A stretch of 64,000 nt of DNA, from assembly GCF_000002985.6 (NCBI RefSeq), contig NC_003279.8:13330001-13394000 (forward strand), read 5' to 3'. The DNA comes from Caenorhabditis elegans. Taxonomy: Eukaryota > Nematoda > Chromadorea > Rhabditida > Rhabditidae. A program made the translations under genes and the position numbers. The stretch's first letter is position 1. Each line of letters starts with the position of its first letter. The notes below the pieces were generated by a model that had not been told where the DNA came from, searched no databases, and saw only the letters and a program-made list of their open reading frames with translations. This document shows, one piece after another, positions 10,349 to 23,000 of the stretch.

Positions 10349-13300
10349 ATGCCTCCAAAGAAGAACGTCGTCGAGGAGAAGCCCGCGTTGATCGGACGTC
10401 TTGGTACCAACCTTAAAGTCGGAATTCTGGGTCTTCCGAACGTTGGAAAGTCGACATTCTTCAATGTGCTCACCAAATCCGAAGCACAGGCTGAAAACTT
10501 CCCGTTCTGCACCATCGATCCGAATGAGAGCAGAGTACGTTCTTCTGGAAAATTCCAGCGGAATCCTCTGATTTTAAGCCTTTCCAATCGTGCGAAGTCC
10601 TTTGATTTTCGGTGTAATACACGCGGAAAACTGATTTTTGCAAAATTTTACAGTTTTCACTGGATTTTTGGACTATTTATTTAATTATTTAACATTTAAA
10701 ATAGCCCCAAGAGCTGTTTTACATAGATTTTTGCTTGAAATATTATCAATTGAAAAAAAAAGTTAGCTTCTTACAGGTAAAACGCAAAATAAATAGTACA
10801 AAATTCAAAAAATTCAGTTTTCCACGTGTATAACACCGTAAATCGACGCAAGAGCCGACCTGCACTGTATAATGAATATTTAAAGCCTTCTAACAACTTT
10901 CAACCATTAAAATTTCCAGGTAGCCGTCCAAGATGATCGTTTCGATTGGCTTGTGAACCACTACAAGCCAGCTTCAAAGGTTCCAGCTTTCCTGAATGTC
11001 ACAGATATTGCTGGTCTTGTGAAGGGAGCTTCAGAGGGTCAAGGACTCGGAAATGCTTTCCTTTCTCACGTATCCGCCTGTGATGCACTTTTCCATCTGT
11101 GCCGTGCTTTCGATGATGACGATGTTACTCACGTTGAGGGTAATACAAATTTCCGAATAAATTTAGATTTTCTGGATCCTCGTATAAAGCTAATTGTAAA
11201 AAACTACCGATTTTAAGCCAAAATTGACCCCCAATTACACAAAAACTGGAAATTTTCGACTGAAATTGATTATCTTCGAAAAATATTCATTTTTGCCGCC
11301 AAATTACCAGAAATTGGAGAAGGAATGCACCAGAAGAAAGCTCAAACTTATTTTAAAGCTTTATTCTCCTTTTACGATTTTCTAGATTTTTCAGACTTCT
11401 GGAGATTCCTGGAGCGAAAAATCAGTTTTGAATTACCTATTTTGCATTCAAAGAGGATAAATGTTAGGTTTTAAAAAAAAAAGACCCCTAATTTCATACC
11501 TAATTTCATATGGAAATTGCTCAGAAATGTTGGAAAAAGACAACAAATTTAGCTAAAATCTCGAAAGTGTCTCTGTTTTTGCGTAATTTAGTCATTTTTT
11601 GTTTGAAAAGTACACGTTTGGACCAAAAATTGCACCTTAATCGTGAAAAAAATGAACAAAAATTGCATTCCAGGTGCTGTGGCACGGCAAAATGGCAGTG
11701 TTTAGCTGAATTTATGCATTTTTTCGAAACTTTCATCAAGAAATTTCAGCTTTCTGGCCCTTTTGAGCCTAATTGAGCAAAGCACAGTTTTTATCACTCC
11801 AAAATAAGCCGAAAAATGTTCAAGTACGGTCAAGTGAACAATATTTGAGTTTTTTTAAAGCTATTTTAGGTCACTTTTAAAGCTTTTAGATGTCTTTTCA
11901 AGTAATTTTGAGTATATTTCAGCAAAAACTTTTTACTACTCTGAAATACGCTGATAAATGTTCCAACACGTCGGATTTCGGTACCATTTTTAAAATATAT
12001 GCTGTAAAATGTTTTTTCAACAAAAAAAAAATCAAAAATTAACCAAATCAAGTCAATTTTCTTTTCAGGAGAAGTCGATCCAGTCCGTGACTTGGAAATT
12101 ATCAGCAACGAACTGTTCGCCAAGGATCTTCAATTCATTGATGGTCCACTTGATAAAGTTGAGAAGCTTTTCACTCGTGCCAATGATAAAACGAAGAAAA
12201 TTGAATACGATACACTTGTCCGAGTGAAAAAGTGTTTGGAAGAGAAAAAACCAGTTCGTCAAGAGCTCTGGAACGAGAAAGAAATCGAAATTCTCAACAA
12301 ACACCTCTTCCTGACCGCCAAGCCAATCGTTTACTTGGTTAATTTGTCTGAAAAGGATTATATTCGTAAGAAGAACAAGTGGCTTCCAAAGATCAAGGCA
12401 TGGATCGATACGAATGACGCCGGAGCAGTACTCATTCCATTTTCTGGAGCATTTGAGCTCAAACTTCTCGATATGCCAGAAGATGAGCGTCAAAAATATC
12501 TCAAGGAGCAAGGAGTCACGTCGAATCTTGATAAAATTGTTCATACCGGATACAAAGCTCTTCAACTTGAATATTTCTTTACTTCTGGAGAAGATGAGGT
12601 GAAAGCATGGACAATTCAAGTTGGAACGCCTGCACCAAAAGCCGCAGGAAGAATTCATACGGATTTCGAGAAGGGTTTCATTATGGCTGAAGTCATGAAA
12701 GTTGCCGATTTGATCGAGTTGGGAGATGAGGCTAAGGTGAATAATCGATCGATATCTGGAGTTTCAGGGATTTTCGCCTGAAAATACGGGTCTAGAAGCG
12801 ACTTTAAGGAGTACTGTAGTAGCTTTTCAAGTTTTTTCCAAAATTGTTATGTATTTTTTATAAATTTGCACATGTTTTTCAAAATTTATTGGAAAACGTG
12901 GCAATTAATAAAAATACACTAGATTTTGAATAAAATGGAGAAAACCCTGAAAAAAACTAGCTCCTACAGTACTCCTGAAAGGCGCACACTCTTTTTCATT
13001 CTAGAAAATCGATCGCTGCAAGACCCGCTACCGTATTTTTGCAGCAAAAATCACAAAAATTTGCTTTTTTTGTGCTGAAAATCTTCAATTTTAAGTTCGA
13101 TATTCTAATTTTCACTAAAAATTAATCTAGAAATATAAAAAAATCATTGATTGATCCGAAAATAATACCAATTTTCATTGAATAATTCGAAAAAGGCCTC
13201 AATTAGTGCCTGGAAGTTAGAAAAAAATGTCGTTTAAATTTTTTTCGGCTGAAGACAATTTCCAGGCACTATTTGAGGTCTTTTTTCGAATTTTTTTTAA

Positions 13301-13738
13301 CAAAAATGGATTTTATTTCGAATCAATCGATGATTTTTCTATATTTTTAATATTAATTTTTGATTTAAAAAAAAGAAATTTTGAATAAAAAATAAAAATA
13401 AATAATGTACCCGGTCTCGACACGAAAATTTTTTGTTCAATTCGAAAATGCGTGCGCCTTTAAAAATTACTGTAATCGCAAATTTTCATCGATTTTTCAT
13501 ATTTTTCGATAAAAATTGGAAGTTACAGTACCCTTTAAAGGCGCACACCATTTCGCATTTACGAAACTTTGTCGTGTCGAGACCGAAACTTCGCTACTAA
13601 CAACAAATCAATTCAAATTTTCAGTGCAAAGCCGGCGGCAAATACCGTCAACAAGGAAAGACGTACATTGTTCAAGACGGTGACGTCATCTTCTTCAAAT
13701 TCAATGCCGGAGCCGGTCTTCAAGCCAAGAAGAAGTAG
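10349..13738 (+). CDS. ola-1: Obg-like ATPase 1 (YchF/OLA1)
   Basis: The exons are 10349-10534, 10920-11139, 12069-12736 and 13625-13738, giving 395 residues, the same size as human OLA1. The P-loop GLPNVGKST is at about residue 32, followed by switch-region DPNESR and the G3 block [10 protein letters not shown]. In place of the GTPase NKxD there is NLSEKD, the change that gives this YchF branch ATP preference. A helical insertion follows, then the C-terminal TGS domain ([14 protein letters not shown] to [14 protein letters not shown]), ending in lysines. In the family it is a translation- and stress-linked cytosolic ATPase that associates with ribosomes. Introns 2 and 3 are long and full of repeats. 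It is second in the probable operon. Confidence 0.95.
12786..13031. repeat. Palindromic repeat in ola-1 intron 3 (GGTCTAGAAGCGA family)
   Basis: Left block CGGGTCTAGAAGCGACTTTA with GGAGTACTGTAGTAG is mirrored by CTCCTACAGTACTCC and ATCGCTGCAAGACCCG on the right. It is a variant of the GGTCTCGACACGA family. Confidence 0.7.
13117..13361. repeat. Palindromic repeat in ola-1 intron 3
   Basis: Inverted arms share AAAATTAATNTAGAAATAT, ATCATTGATTGAT, ATTCGAAAAAGGCCTCAA and TAGTGCCTGGA. The centre is near 13240. It is a different family from its two neighbours in the same intron. Confidence 0.75.
13413..13584. repeat. Palindromic repeat in ola-1 intron 3 (GGTCTCGACACGA family)
   Basis: The ends are GGTCTCGACACGAAAAT and CTTTGTCGTGTCGAGACC. 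The inner blocks GTGCGCCTTTAAA and TTTAAAGGCGCAC pair with each other. Confidence 0.85.
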
Positions 13739-13829
13739 AATTGGAAAATTTCCCAAATTGTTCATTGCCCGGGGTTCCCAAATTTCCTGTTTAGTAGTCA
13801 TTTTCCGTTTGTTTTTCTTATTTTTTCCC

Positions 13830-13941
13830 GATAAATTTAAAGTTTTTATTGTTATTTGCGCATAACTTGTTCCCCCGCCCCCGCAAAAATTGATTTTTGA
13901 TAATTTTATATCATATTTAATGAACTTTTCAATGTTTTCAG
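13830..13941 (+). promoter_or_regulatory. Probable operon intercistronic region, ola-1 to small WW gene
   Basis: A GATAAA variant poly(A) signal near 13830 is followed by T-rich sequence and the acceptor ATGTTTTCAG ending at 13941, 18 bases before an ATG. The spacing is about 110 bases, matching the other two junctions in this gene chain. Confidence 0.45.
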
Positions 13942-13959
13942 TTGGCCGCAGATCAGAAA

Positions 13960-16776
13960 ATGGTAATTTCTGACCATTTATTTATATATATCTCTCTCTT
14001 CTGAGCCTCGAAAACTCCCCAAAAACTATACCCGCCGTCTTGTAGATCAGCTCGGCGGTGGAGCAACTGTTTATGGCGGGTCAGCCGTCAGGATCAGGCT
14101 CCGAATCGATTCAAATAGTAAAATTGCATGCTTTTGGAAATTGGAGAGAAGTTCAGAGTCGAACTATGCCTGGACAAATTTATTATTACAATCGATTGAC
14201 TGAGGTGTGGGCTTGTTTGGCAAAAGAAAGCAGAAAAAATTGGCTGAAATTCACATTTTTTAATTTTATAGAATAAAAATCTAAAAAATTGCCAGTTTTT
14301 TAGGTTTAAAACTCTCGAAAATCCCAATTTCACTTAAATTCTCACAGAAAAACCAAAAAAAAAAACTATTTAGTCTGAAAAAACGCTGGAGAAATATTTT
14401 TACAATTAAATTTGCTCTGTTTTCCAGCAGAAAACTCAAAAAAAAAACTGATTTTTCGCAGAAAAAACACTGAAAATCTCACAAAAATGACATTTTCTGT
14501 AATTTCCAGCAATTTTTCTGTAAAATGGCCCAAAAATTAGTATTTTCAATTTAATTTGCTCTTATTTCTCGCAAAAAAACCCAAAAAATCTGATTTCCCC
14601 AATTTTATTGTAAAATGTAAAATTTCGCTGATTTTCTCGCAGAAAACTCCTGAAAATCAGCGAAAACATTAAAAATTCAAGAATTTTCAGATTTCCACAT
14701 GGGACAAACCACAGGAATGGCTCGACTATGAAGCTCGGCAGGCGAGGTTGGAACGAGAACGGCGAGACACTGTAAGAACCTCCAAAAAGTGGATTTTCGC
14801 TGAAAAAAACCTGAAAAAATCGTGAAATTCGCAGATTTGTCGGCAGTGAAAGTCGGAAATTTTCGAAAAAAAAAGTGAAAGATTATATAGATTCCAGCCA
14901 TTTCTCAGTAATTTTGAGAGTTTTTCATAGGAAAACGGAGTAAACCGCGAGAAAATTGCTAAAATTTTTGATTTTTTACGAATTTTTCCGAAAAATGCGC
15001 AATTCAGCTTGTTTCAAGCAATTTTCCGCTCAAAAAACTATTGAAAGTGTTAAATTTTCCCAATTTTTCACCAATTTTCATCAAAAAATCGACAATTTTT
15101 GATCTGAAATTTGCTAATAATTATTTAGAAATTGTTTGACCTGAAAATTATTAATTTTTTATTTAAAAAAAAACGCTTTTTTAACCAGATTTTAGATGGA
15201 ATTTTCTGTATTTTTTCAAAAAAACTGACGAGTTTTTAGCTAAAATTTGCGTTCTGAAACAAATTTAGTCTAATTCTGGAGCTTTTCCCTCTAATTTCCA
15301 GTCATTTCAGCATATCTGAATCAATTTCCCCCCAAAAAAACATCCTTCTCACTTCCTAAAATGCTCCCGGAGCCACGAGGAGCTCCAATTTCTGTGCAAA
15401 TGAACCTCCCCCTTCTACTGCCGATGCAAAGTCGCTCCACCGAACACTCTCCGCTTTTAAAATACTTTCGTGCCGTTTTCTTACTTTTTCACTCGTTTTC
15501 TCGAGTTTTTGTAGCGAAAACCTGGTTTTATAGTCGAAAAACTGTAAATTTTCATCGTTTTATTTGATTTTTCTTTGAAAAATCGTTCGAAAACCGTATT
15601 TTGCTAGTTTTTCAGACGAATTTAGTTTAAATTCTTATTCAATACAAAGTTACCCTATTTTAGAGGAATGTCGGTTGGAAAATCAATTTTATAGTGATTT
15701 TAGGCGAAAATTTAGTGGAAAATCGCTGAAATTTCAAAAAATATCAGTAAAAAAAATCGAAAAATCAATTTTTGAAGTATTAAATTCAAACATTTATTAT
15801 TTCCCCGGTTTTTCAGGAAAAAAGTATGCGAAAAAGGGGGTTTTCGACTAATTTGGCTCATTTTAGCATTATTTTCGATTTAAATCAGCTTTTTAGGTGT
15901 AAATTAGTGCATATTCTACTGAAAAGCAAAATTTACAGTTTTTCAACAGTAAATTGATCGATTTTCACCTAAAACACTATTTATTTCTCAATTTTCCGTC
16001 CAAATTTCATATAGAAACGGTTATTTTCCCATTTTAATCAAATATTGGTTCGAAAATCAATTTTCTAGTTGATTTCGCTAAAGTTTTTGTTAAAACCGCA
16101 AAATTTTTGAGATAATTCCATAGTTTTCGGAACTATATCTCGATTATTGTTGGATTTTAGCTTCAAAAATGGCGTTTTTGCAGTTTTTGAACACGTTGAT
16201 TTTCATTCAAAAACACCAAAAAATGAAATAAATTGGCAATTTAGCGTGTTAAATAGATAAAAAATCGATAAAAAAGGTTCAAAATTAGGATTAATTTAGC
16301 CAAAAACTGAAAACTCTTCTCCTCGAGGAGTACACGAGCAGCGTAAATCGACACATGAGGTTTTTCTCCCATTTTCAAGTATAAAACAGTTTGGAAGCTC
16401 GATAAAAACTCCAAAAACTAGCTTTTTAGGAAATTTAGGTGTAAAATTTGTGTAGAAACTCGAAAAATTGCAAGAAATTATGTAAAAATTCATAAAATCA
16501 GTCGAAAAAACCAACTTTAATTCAAAAAATGTATTTTTCTCAGTATTTCCAGAAAAGAAAACACGGATTTCAGACAATTTTTTGTCGAAAAACGCCAAAA
16601 AATTAAAAAAAAAACCAATTTTAATTCCAAAATCGTAATTTTCTCAGTATTTCCAGAAAAAAAAACACGAATTTCAGTGAATTTTCTCCTTAAAAAACTC
16701 AAAAAACACTTAAAAACCCCAAAATTTTCAGACTCTACTCTCGGAGCCAGAACAACAGTCAGATGGCAATGAATAA
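13960..16776 (+). CDS. Small single-WW-domain protein
   Basis: Preferred model: exons 13960-13962 (ATG alone), 14046-14204, 14691-14771 and 16732-16776, giving 95 residues. A start at 14073 would give 85. The WW domain lies at about residues 33-66: NWREVQSRTMPGQIYYYN then STWDKPQEW, with both signature tryptophans and the YYY block. An arginine/glutamate-rich helix follows (LERERRD), then a short acidic tail ending SDGNE. The intron splitting the WW domain falls after the same Thr-Glu as in the next gene, so the two look like tandem duplicates, with this copy lacking the long C-terminal part. WW domains bind proline-rich peptides, and the neighbour is proline-rich. Cellular role unknown. The long intron 14772-16731 is AT-rich, with no further exon seen. 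Confidence 0.7.
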
Positions 16777-16941
16777 CTGAAATTCTAAGCTTTTTCCCGA
16801 ATTTTTATCCGAAAATGTGCCCCCATTCCAGTGATGATCTCTCATTTCCCCCGCGACTTTTTTTTCTCATTTTTCGTGTATTTTTCCGTTTGTGTGCAAA
16901 AGATTAGACAATTCTCGTCGTAGAACTAATGTAAATTTTGT

Positions 16942-17071
16942 AATATAAAATTTAAAAAATTTTTTAGAACGTTTTTCTGATGTTTTTTTTTGTTTTTAAT
17001 GGTTTCTATAAGCCAATTGTTATTTTTTATTAATTTTTAAAAACATTTTTGTTAAAAATTTGATTTTCGAG
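16942..17071 (+). promoter_or_regulatory. Possible operon intercistronic region between the two WW genes
   Basis: An AATATAAAA poly(A)-like signal near 16942 precedes T-rich sequence. The acceptor GATTTTCGAG ends at 17071, 8 bases before the next ATG. Spacing of about 125 bases is like the other junctions. The acceptor is less canonical. Confidence 0.4.
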
Positions 17072-17079
17072 ATCCGAAA

Positions 17080-20000
17080 ATGTCGCGTGTACCGCGAACA
17101 TTTGCAGGATGGACGGAGCAAATGAGCTCCAGTGGAAAAATGTATTATTATAACAAAAAGACTGAGGTAAGGATGATTTTTTGGCGAAAAAATGGTTGAA
17201 AATCGACCCAAAAAATCAAACATTTCGAAAAAAAAGGTGCAAAATTGAACATTTTTCGTCAAATTTAGCACTCTTCCCGGTTTTTTTTTGAGCGATTTCT
17301 AGTGAAGTTCTTGAAAAAAATAACTGTTTTCTTTTTTTCTATAAGTTCTGGAGAAATTCAGTGGGAAATTTTTTTTTCAGCATCAAAAAAGTGAATTCGG
17401 GCCTTTTTTTCCGAAATTTTAAAGATTTTTGTTGGGTGATTTTGTGTTTTTTTTTAAAGAAAAAACCTTGAAAATTCAAATACTTACTGACATTTTACAA
17501 TTTTTCCCAAAAATTTCAGATCTCACAATGGGATAAACCAGCAGAATGGCCTGCGGAAGGTGGATCGGCGGAACGAGATAAACCGAAAGGAGGAGTTAAT
17601 GAAAAACCACGTTTTGCGGTAAGTTTTCATGGAAATTTGAGAAAAAATTTATAAAATCGGGTGAAAGTCTTCTTAAAAAGCTGTTTTACTGAGAATTCTG
17701 AAATTTTGCAAGGCGCTTATTTGGTAAAGTTTTTTGAAAAATACTGAAATGAGCTTTTCTCGCTCGCTTCGCTATTGGTCTAATTTCAAAAAAGTAGGCG
17801 TGACCAACCAATCAGCCATTTTTCTCGCCTTTTCCCATTGCTCAGCTTAAAACTTTGCGATCGCTGATTGGTTGGCCACGCCCACTATTTTGAAATTAGC
17901 CAATAGCGAAGCAAAAATGTTTTTTTCTGCGAACTTTCAACGCCTCAGGAATTAATTTTTTTTTCTTCATTTTGTTTTCCAGTCGTCTCAATTACTTTTT
18001 GGCTCTCTCCAACTTTTCGGCAAATCGACAATTATAGTGCTCGAAAAAATTGTTTCTCTCTCTCCCCCAGCCATTGAAAATCGAAATAATTTGATGTTTC
18101 ATTAGGAGAATTGGACATTTTTTTTCGATAATTCGGCAAATGCCGTATTTCAAATTTTTTGGCAATCCACCACTGCTTCAACTCAGCGGTGTGCGGCAAA
18201 TTCGCGGAGTTTGCCGAGCTCGGAAAATTTCAAAAAAGTATATTTGCCGAATTTGCCGCACACATCAAAAATTTGATAATACAATTTTGACCAAAACTAT
18301 TGATTTTGCCCCCAAAAATTTAGTAAAGTGACGCAAAATTGAGTTATTTTGAGGATTAAGCAGACACTCTACACGGAACTTATTCAGAAATCCGATGTGT
18401 GTTAAAATTTCGGAGTTTGTTAAGATCAGCAAATTTGCCGAATTTGCCGTGCTCGAGATCTGCCGCTCACCCCTGTTGTAACTCTCTTCCTCTCAACTTC
18501 ATTATCTTCTTATCTTCATTATCAGCAACTTAGCTGAACCATAAAAGTAAACCTCCATCTCCGATCCGTCTCCGATCTATCTTTCAGGAAGATTGATATT
18601 GCAGGCTTTTCCAGCTCGAGTTGTGATCTACTTCAGTCCATCGCATCGGTTGTACTTGTTTAAAATTTCATTAGATGAAGCCCCCCCCCCCCCAATCTAC
18701 TCAACGTCTTCGATGATTTAACGGCCGAGATAGATGTATTCTGCCTTCAAAATTGGCTCAGTTGCTCTCCGAAGCTCATCAACTCCCTTTTTTAACTCCT
18801 TATCTACTATCGGCAACTCTAGCTAAACGATAAAAGTATAAAAGTACACCTGAATCTCCGATCATTTACGTCTTCGATAAAGTTCAGATGGTTTTTCGTG
18901 TTGATTTAATGACCGAGATGGATGATCCTGACCTTCAATCATTAGTTTTCTAGCTCTTGGCTCAGTTGGCTCCGAAGCTCATCAACTCCCAGTCACTTTC
19001 TTCTTATCTTCCATCGGCAACTTAGCCATAAAAGTACACCTGAATCTCCAATCCGTCTCCAATCTATCTCTTTTTTCCTCAGGAAGATCGATATAATGAA
19101 TATATCGGTCAATTATCTTCTTCTTCTTCGTGTTTCTGGCGACAAATCGGCATCTTCAGTCTCTCGTCCTCCTCAAAGTATTATCTCTGCGCTTCTCGTT
19201 TTCTCCCACTCTCTCACTCTCTTCTACAGTTTCTCCGAGAGATACGCAGACGGTTATAGATAGAGTGAGGGTGCACGAACTGTCTCACATACTCACTTAT
19301 TTTCTCACTATTATTTTATCTATTTTTACCCACGAACTTCTTCTTCTTATTATTATTACCTGGGCTTCACCTTAGAATTCATCCCTATATTCACTATTTT
19401 TCCATCAAAATGTCCTCGTCGTCGTCGGGGCTGTTCAACTTTTTGACCAGCTCCATACGAGCCCTTCAGGTTAATGAGGTGAACTTTTTTAAAAACTTTT
19501 TTAAATATTTTTTATGAATTTTTAGAGTTTTTATTAAAAGAAAATATAACGATGATCTATTTTCGACATTTCCCGAGTTTTTCCTGTAATTTTTTGAAAA
19601 TCAAGCTAAAAACATGAAATTTTAGCCTTTCTAGTTAATGAATACGAAAAAAAATATTGAAACATGGAGATTTTCTACTCTTTCAAATGAAAATGCATTT
19701 AATTGCGTATTAATCTATTAAAATTGCTAACATTTAAGGTTTTCACCCAAATTTTCAGAAATTTCCTGAAGATTTATTTTACCCACGAAAATTGCAAATT
19801 TAAGCTTTAAAAAATCCCAAAAAAAACATTTTCATTGAAAAACTGCAAAAAAAACCACTAAAACAGCGTTGAAGACTATTAAACTCAAAATTCTGGAAAA
19901 ACTGCGCCGCAGACTTGCAGAACAAGGCCCCGCCTCTTTTTTCCGCTCTGATTTTTTTCCAATTATTGCAAAAAATTAGACAGCTGAAAAATCCGGGAAA

Positions 20001-23000
20001 AATTCGCTAAAATCACAAATTTGTCCTAAAAATGCGGGAAAATTTATAAAAAATAGATTTAAAAAAAATATCGAAAATAGGAAATATGGGAATTCAACCT
20101 TTTTTTGCGCAAAATTTGAATAAATAATTGAAAATTTTGAAAATTACAGTCTAATTACTATATTTTGAAGAAAAATCTCAACTGACCTTTAATTATTGCC
20201 TGAAACAAAGTATTTTTCTTCAAAAAGTGTTGTAAAAAACTCGTTTGTAATAAAAAAGAATGTGTGATAATGAACGATTCTTATCTCTTTTCCTCTTTTT
20301 TTTTCGATTTTAGACTTTTTGAAGCTTTCTGTAGCTTTTCCTCTAATTTTATATAAAAATTGTATTTTAAACGACAGAAAACTACTTTTTTTTTCAAAAA
20401 TTTGAATTTATTTTTGCCAAAAAAAAATGATGTGAATTGGTCACAACCAATTTTTCGAATTTTCGATACATTTTGCTTTGAAAAATTCATTTTTAATAGT
20501 GAAATCCGTAAATATTGGCTGATTTCCATCAAAAAATGCCGTTTTCTCTCGGAAAAAAGTCACAATTGTTTAAAACATTTGCTGATTTTAATTAGAAAAG
20601 AGGACATCCCTCAAAATTATTTTAAAAAAAGGAAAAAATTGAAAAAAAGTTGAAAAAGCCAGAAAAACTATGGCTTAAACTAAGGTGGATAGCCGAAATT
20701 GTATCAAAAAATTTGAAGAAAAAAAAACTCCAATAGCTCGAAAATAATTCAAAAATCACAACCGTTGTTCGAAATCGACATTGAAAATTTTGCTCCATTT
20801 AACATAAAGTTACGGTACTCGAATCTAGGAATCCAGGCACTCACAATCAGGAGTCTAACTGCCTGCCTGCCTGCCTGAAAGTCTGCCTGCCTTATTGTTG
20901 TTCCCCAGAATTGTTAAAAGGGCATTCAGTTTGTAAAATGTCTTGTCATCATTACCGCCGCCGCCGTATTCTTCTCTCAATTTGTCGCCATTCGAACAGA
21001 GCTCTTCTTCGTTGAACCCCAAATGCTTCTCTCTGTCTCTCTCTGTCTCTCTATGTTTCTCTCTCTCTCTCTCTCTTCTTCCCACATGCGGTGTCCTCCT
21101 ATTCTTCGATCGGTCCGTCCTTTTCGTTTTTTTTTGTCATTTCTACTTCTTCTTCATGGTTCCAATCTCTCTCGGTCTCTCTCGGTTTACACACTCTCTC
21201 ATCGAATACTGCAGTGTTCCACTTGTCTGCGTCTCTTATATGGCGTAACGGTCTCTCATCGCTCCGTACCCTCTCCATGTTCTTTTTCTCCGTTCCCCAC
21301 CAGCCTCCCACCGACATTCGCCTGGTGCTTTGCTTATTCAATACCAATTTCTTCTGGTTTTTTTCTGGTTGCACTTTCTATCAGAGCATCTTCTAGAACT
21401 CTGACAGTTTTTGCACATAATTTTGGAGAATTCGCTGGGTTTTCAGAAAAAACCAGTATTCTTCCATTCCAAGTGCCCATTTTTGGAATTCCATAGGCTT
21501 CTGGCCTCCATCAATGCTCAAAATAGAGCATCATGTCGATTTACGCAGCTCGTGTACTTTTTGAGATGAAAAATTACGATTTCTGGCTGACAATTCTTGA
21601 TTTTGGACTAGTTTTTCTTTATTCGACATTCAAATCGAACATTTATCCCATGTTTATAGTGTTTTTTTGTGAGGGAAAACTGATTTTCGACAGTAAATTC
21701 ATCGAATTTCACTCAAAAACTAAAGTTTGTCCATTTCACTGTCGAATGGGATAAGAATCAGCAAAGATGGTCAAAAATCGAGAATTTTAGCCGGAAACTT
21801 TTGAATTCTCTCCCTATCCTCGCGGAGTACACAATATATGCGTAAATCGACATGATTTTGAACTATCGCTGAAGTTTTGAGAAACTTGAGGTTTTGTTCG
21901 AGCAAAAGCTTCGATCTTGAAATTCTCCTTCTTAAAATTATAATTAGAATTCGTTACTTTTTCTTCCGATCTCCTCCGATCTCTTCCAACTGGTCAAGCT
22001 TCACATCCATCTTTTTAAATTTTTCGGGTAGCTTCACCGTTCCATCATGGAGATCCCGGTCGTCGAATTCACGACGGCACGGCGTCGGAAACGGCATGTG
22101 GTGTCTACACCACCTCCACCACCACCACCAGCACCACCAGCACTTCCACGTGAATTGACACAAATATCGACTGAAACTGCGGCCGCAGTAGCTGCTTTAG
22201 TCAGGAAGGTATCGTAGAAATGCGTGTCAATGGGGTTTTTAAAAAATTGATAAAAATTGAAATTTTAAGCTAAATTTGGCTGAAATCTTACATTTTTCCA
22301 GCCTCTAGCAATTAAAATCAATTTTTCATTGAATTTTTCACTGACCTACGTTTGCCGATTTTGATACTTTATCCAAGGGTAAAGCGGCAACCGGTTTTTC
22401 CGGTAAATCGGCAAATTGCCGGAATTGCGAATGTCTGGAAAATCGGCAAGCCGGCAATTTTCCGATTTGCCGGTAAAACGGCAAAACACAGTTTCGCACA
22501 TTTTTTATTGGAAATTTCAGATTTTCAATTTTAATCGGCAAAATTGTACGCATCCTATGAATGTTCCTACATCTATTTTGAAATGTAGACAAATTCTATG
22601 AAAATTTCTTGAAAAAAACGGGAAAAAATTTTCAAAAAGGCACAGTTTTAAGTGTTTCCGTCTTATAGAAAAAATACTCTAACCATTTCCGGCAAACCGG
22701 AGAATTGCCGGAATTGAAGTTCTCCAGCAAATCGGCAAACCATCACTTTGCCGATTTGCCAATTTTGTCAACAAAAAATTTGCGAAAGGCAATTTCCGCC
22801 CAAAAGCAAAAATATACAAAAATCGACGGTATAAAACAAAAAATCAAAATTCAAAAAATGGCATAGTAATTCGATAAAAATTAGTTTTCTTACAAAATCA
22901 AAGGTTTTAGCTAAATTTTGGCCGATTTTTTGAAATTTTGAGTTCATCTAAATTGGGTTAAACCCATAAAAGCTATCCAATCATCCTCATTCGTTCAAAG

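Noticed and set aside
12092-12658. Minus-strand 197-codon ORF inside ola-1
   Set aside because: Antisense shadow of the conserved ola-1 exon 3.
21023-21496. 157-codon plus-strand ORF in CT-rich sequence
   Set aside because: The serine/leucine/phenylalanine content comes from CTCTCT repeats. It has no domain, no matching splice structure, and reads open in several frames.
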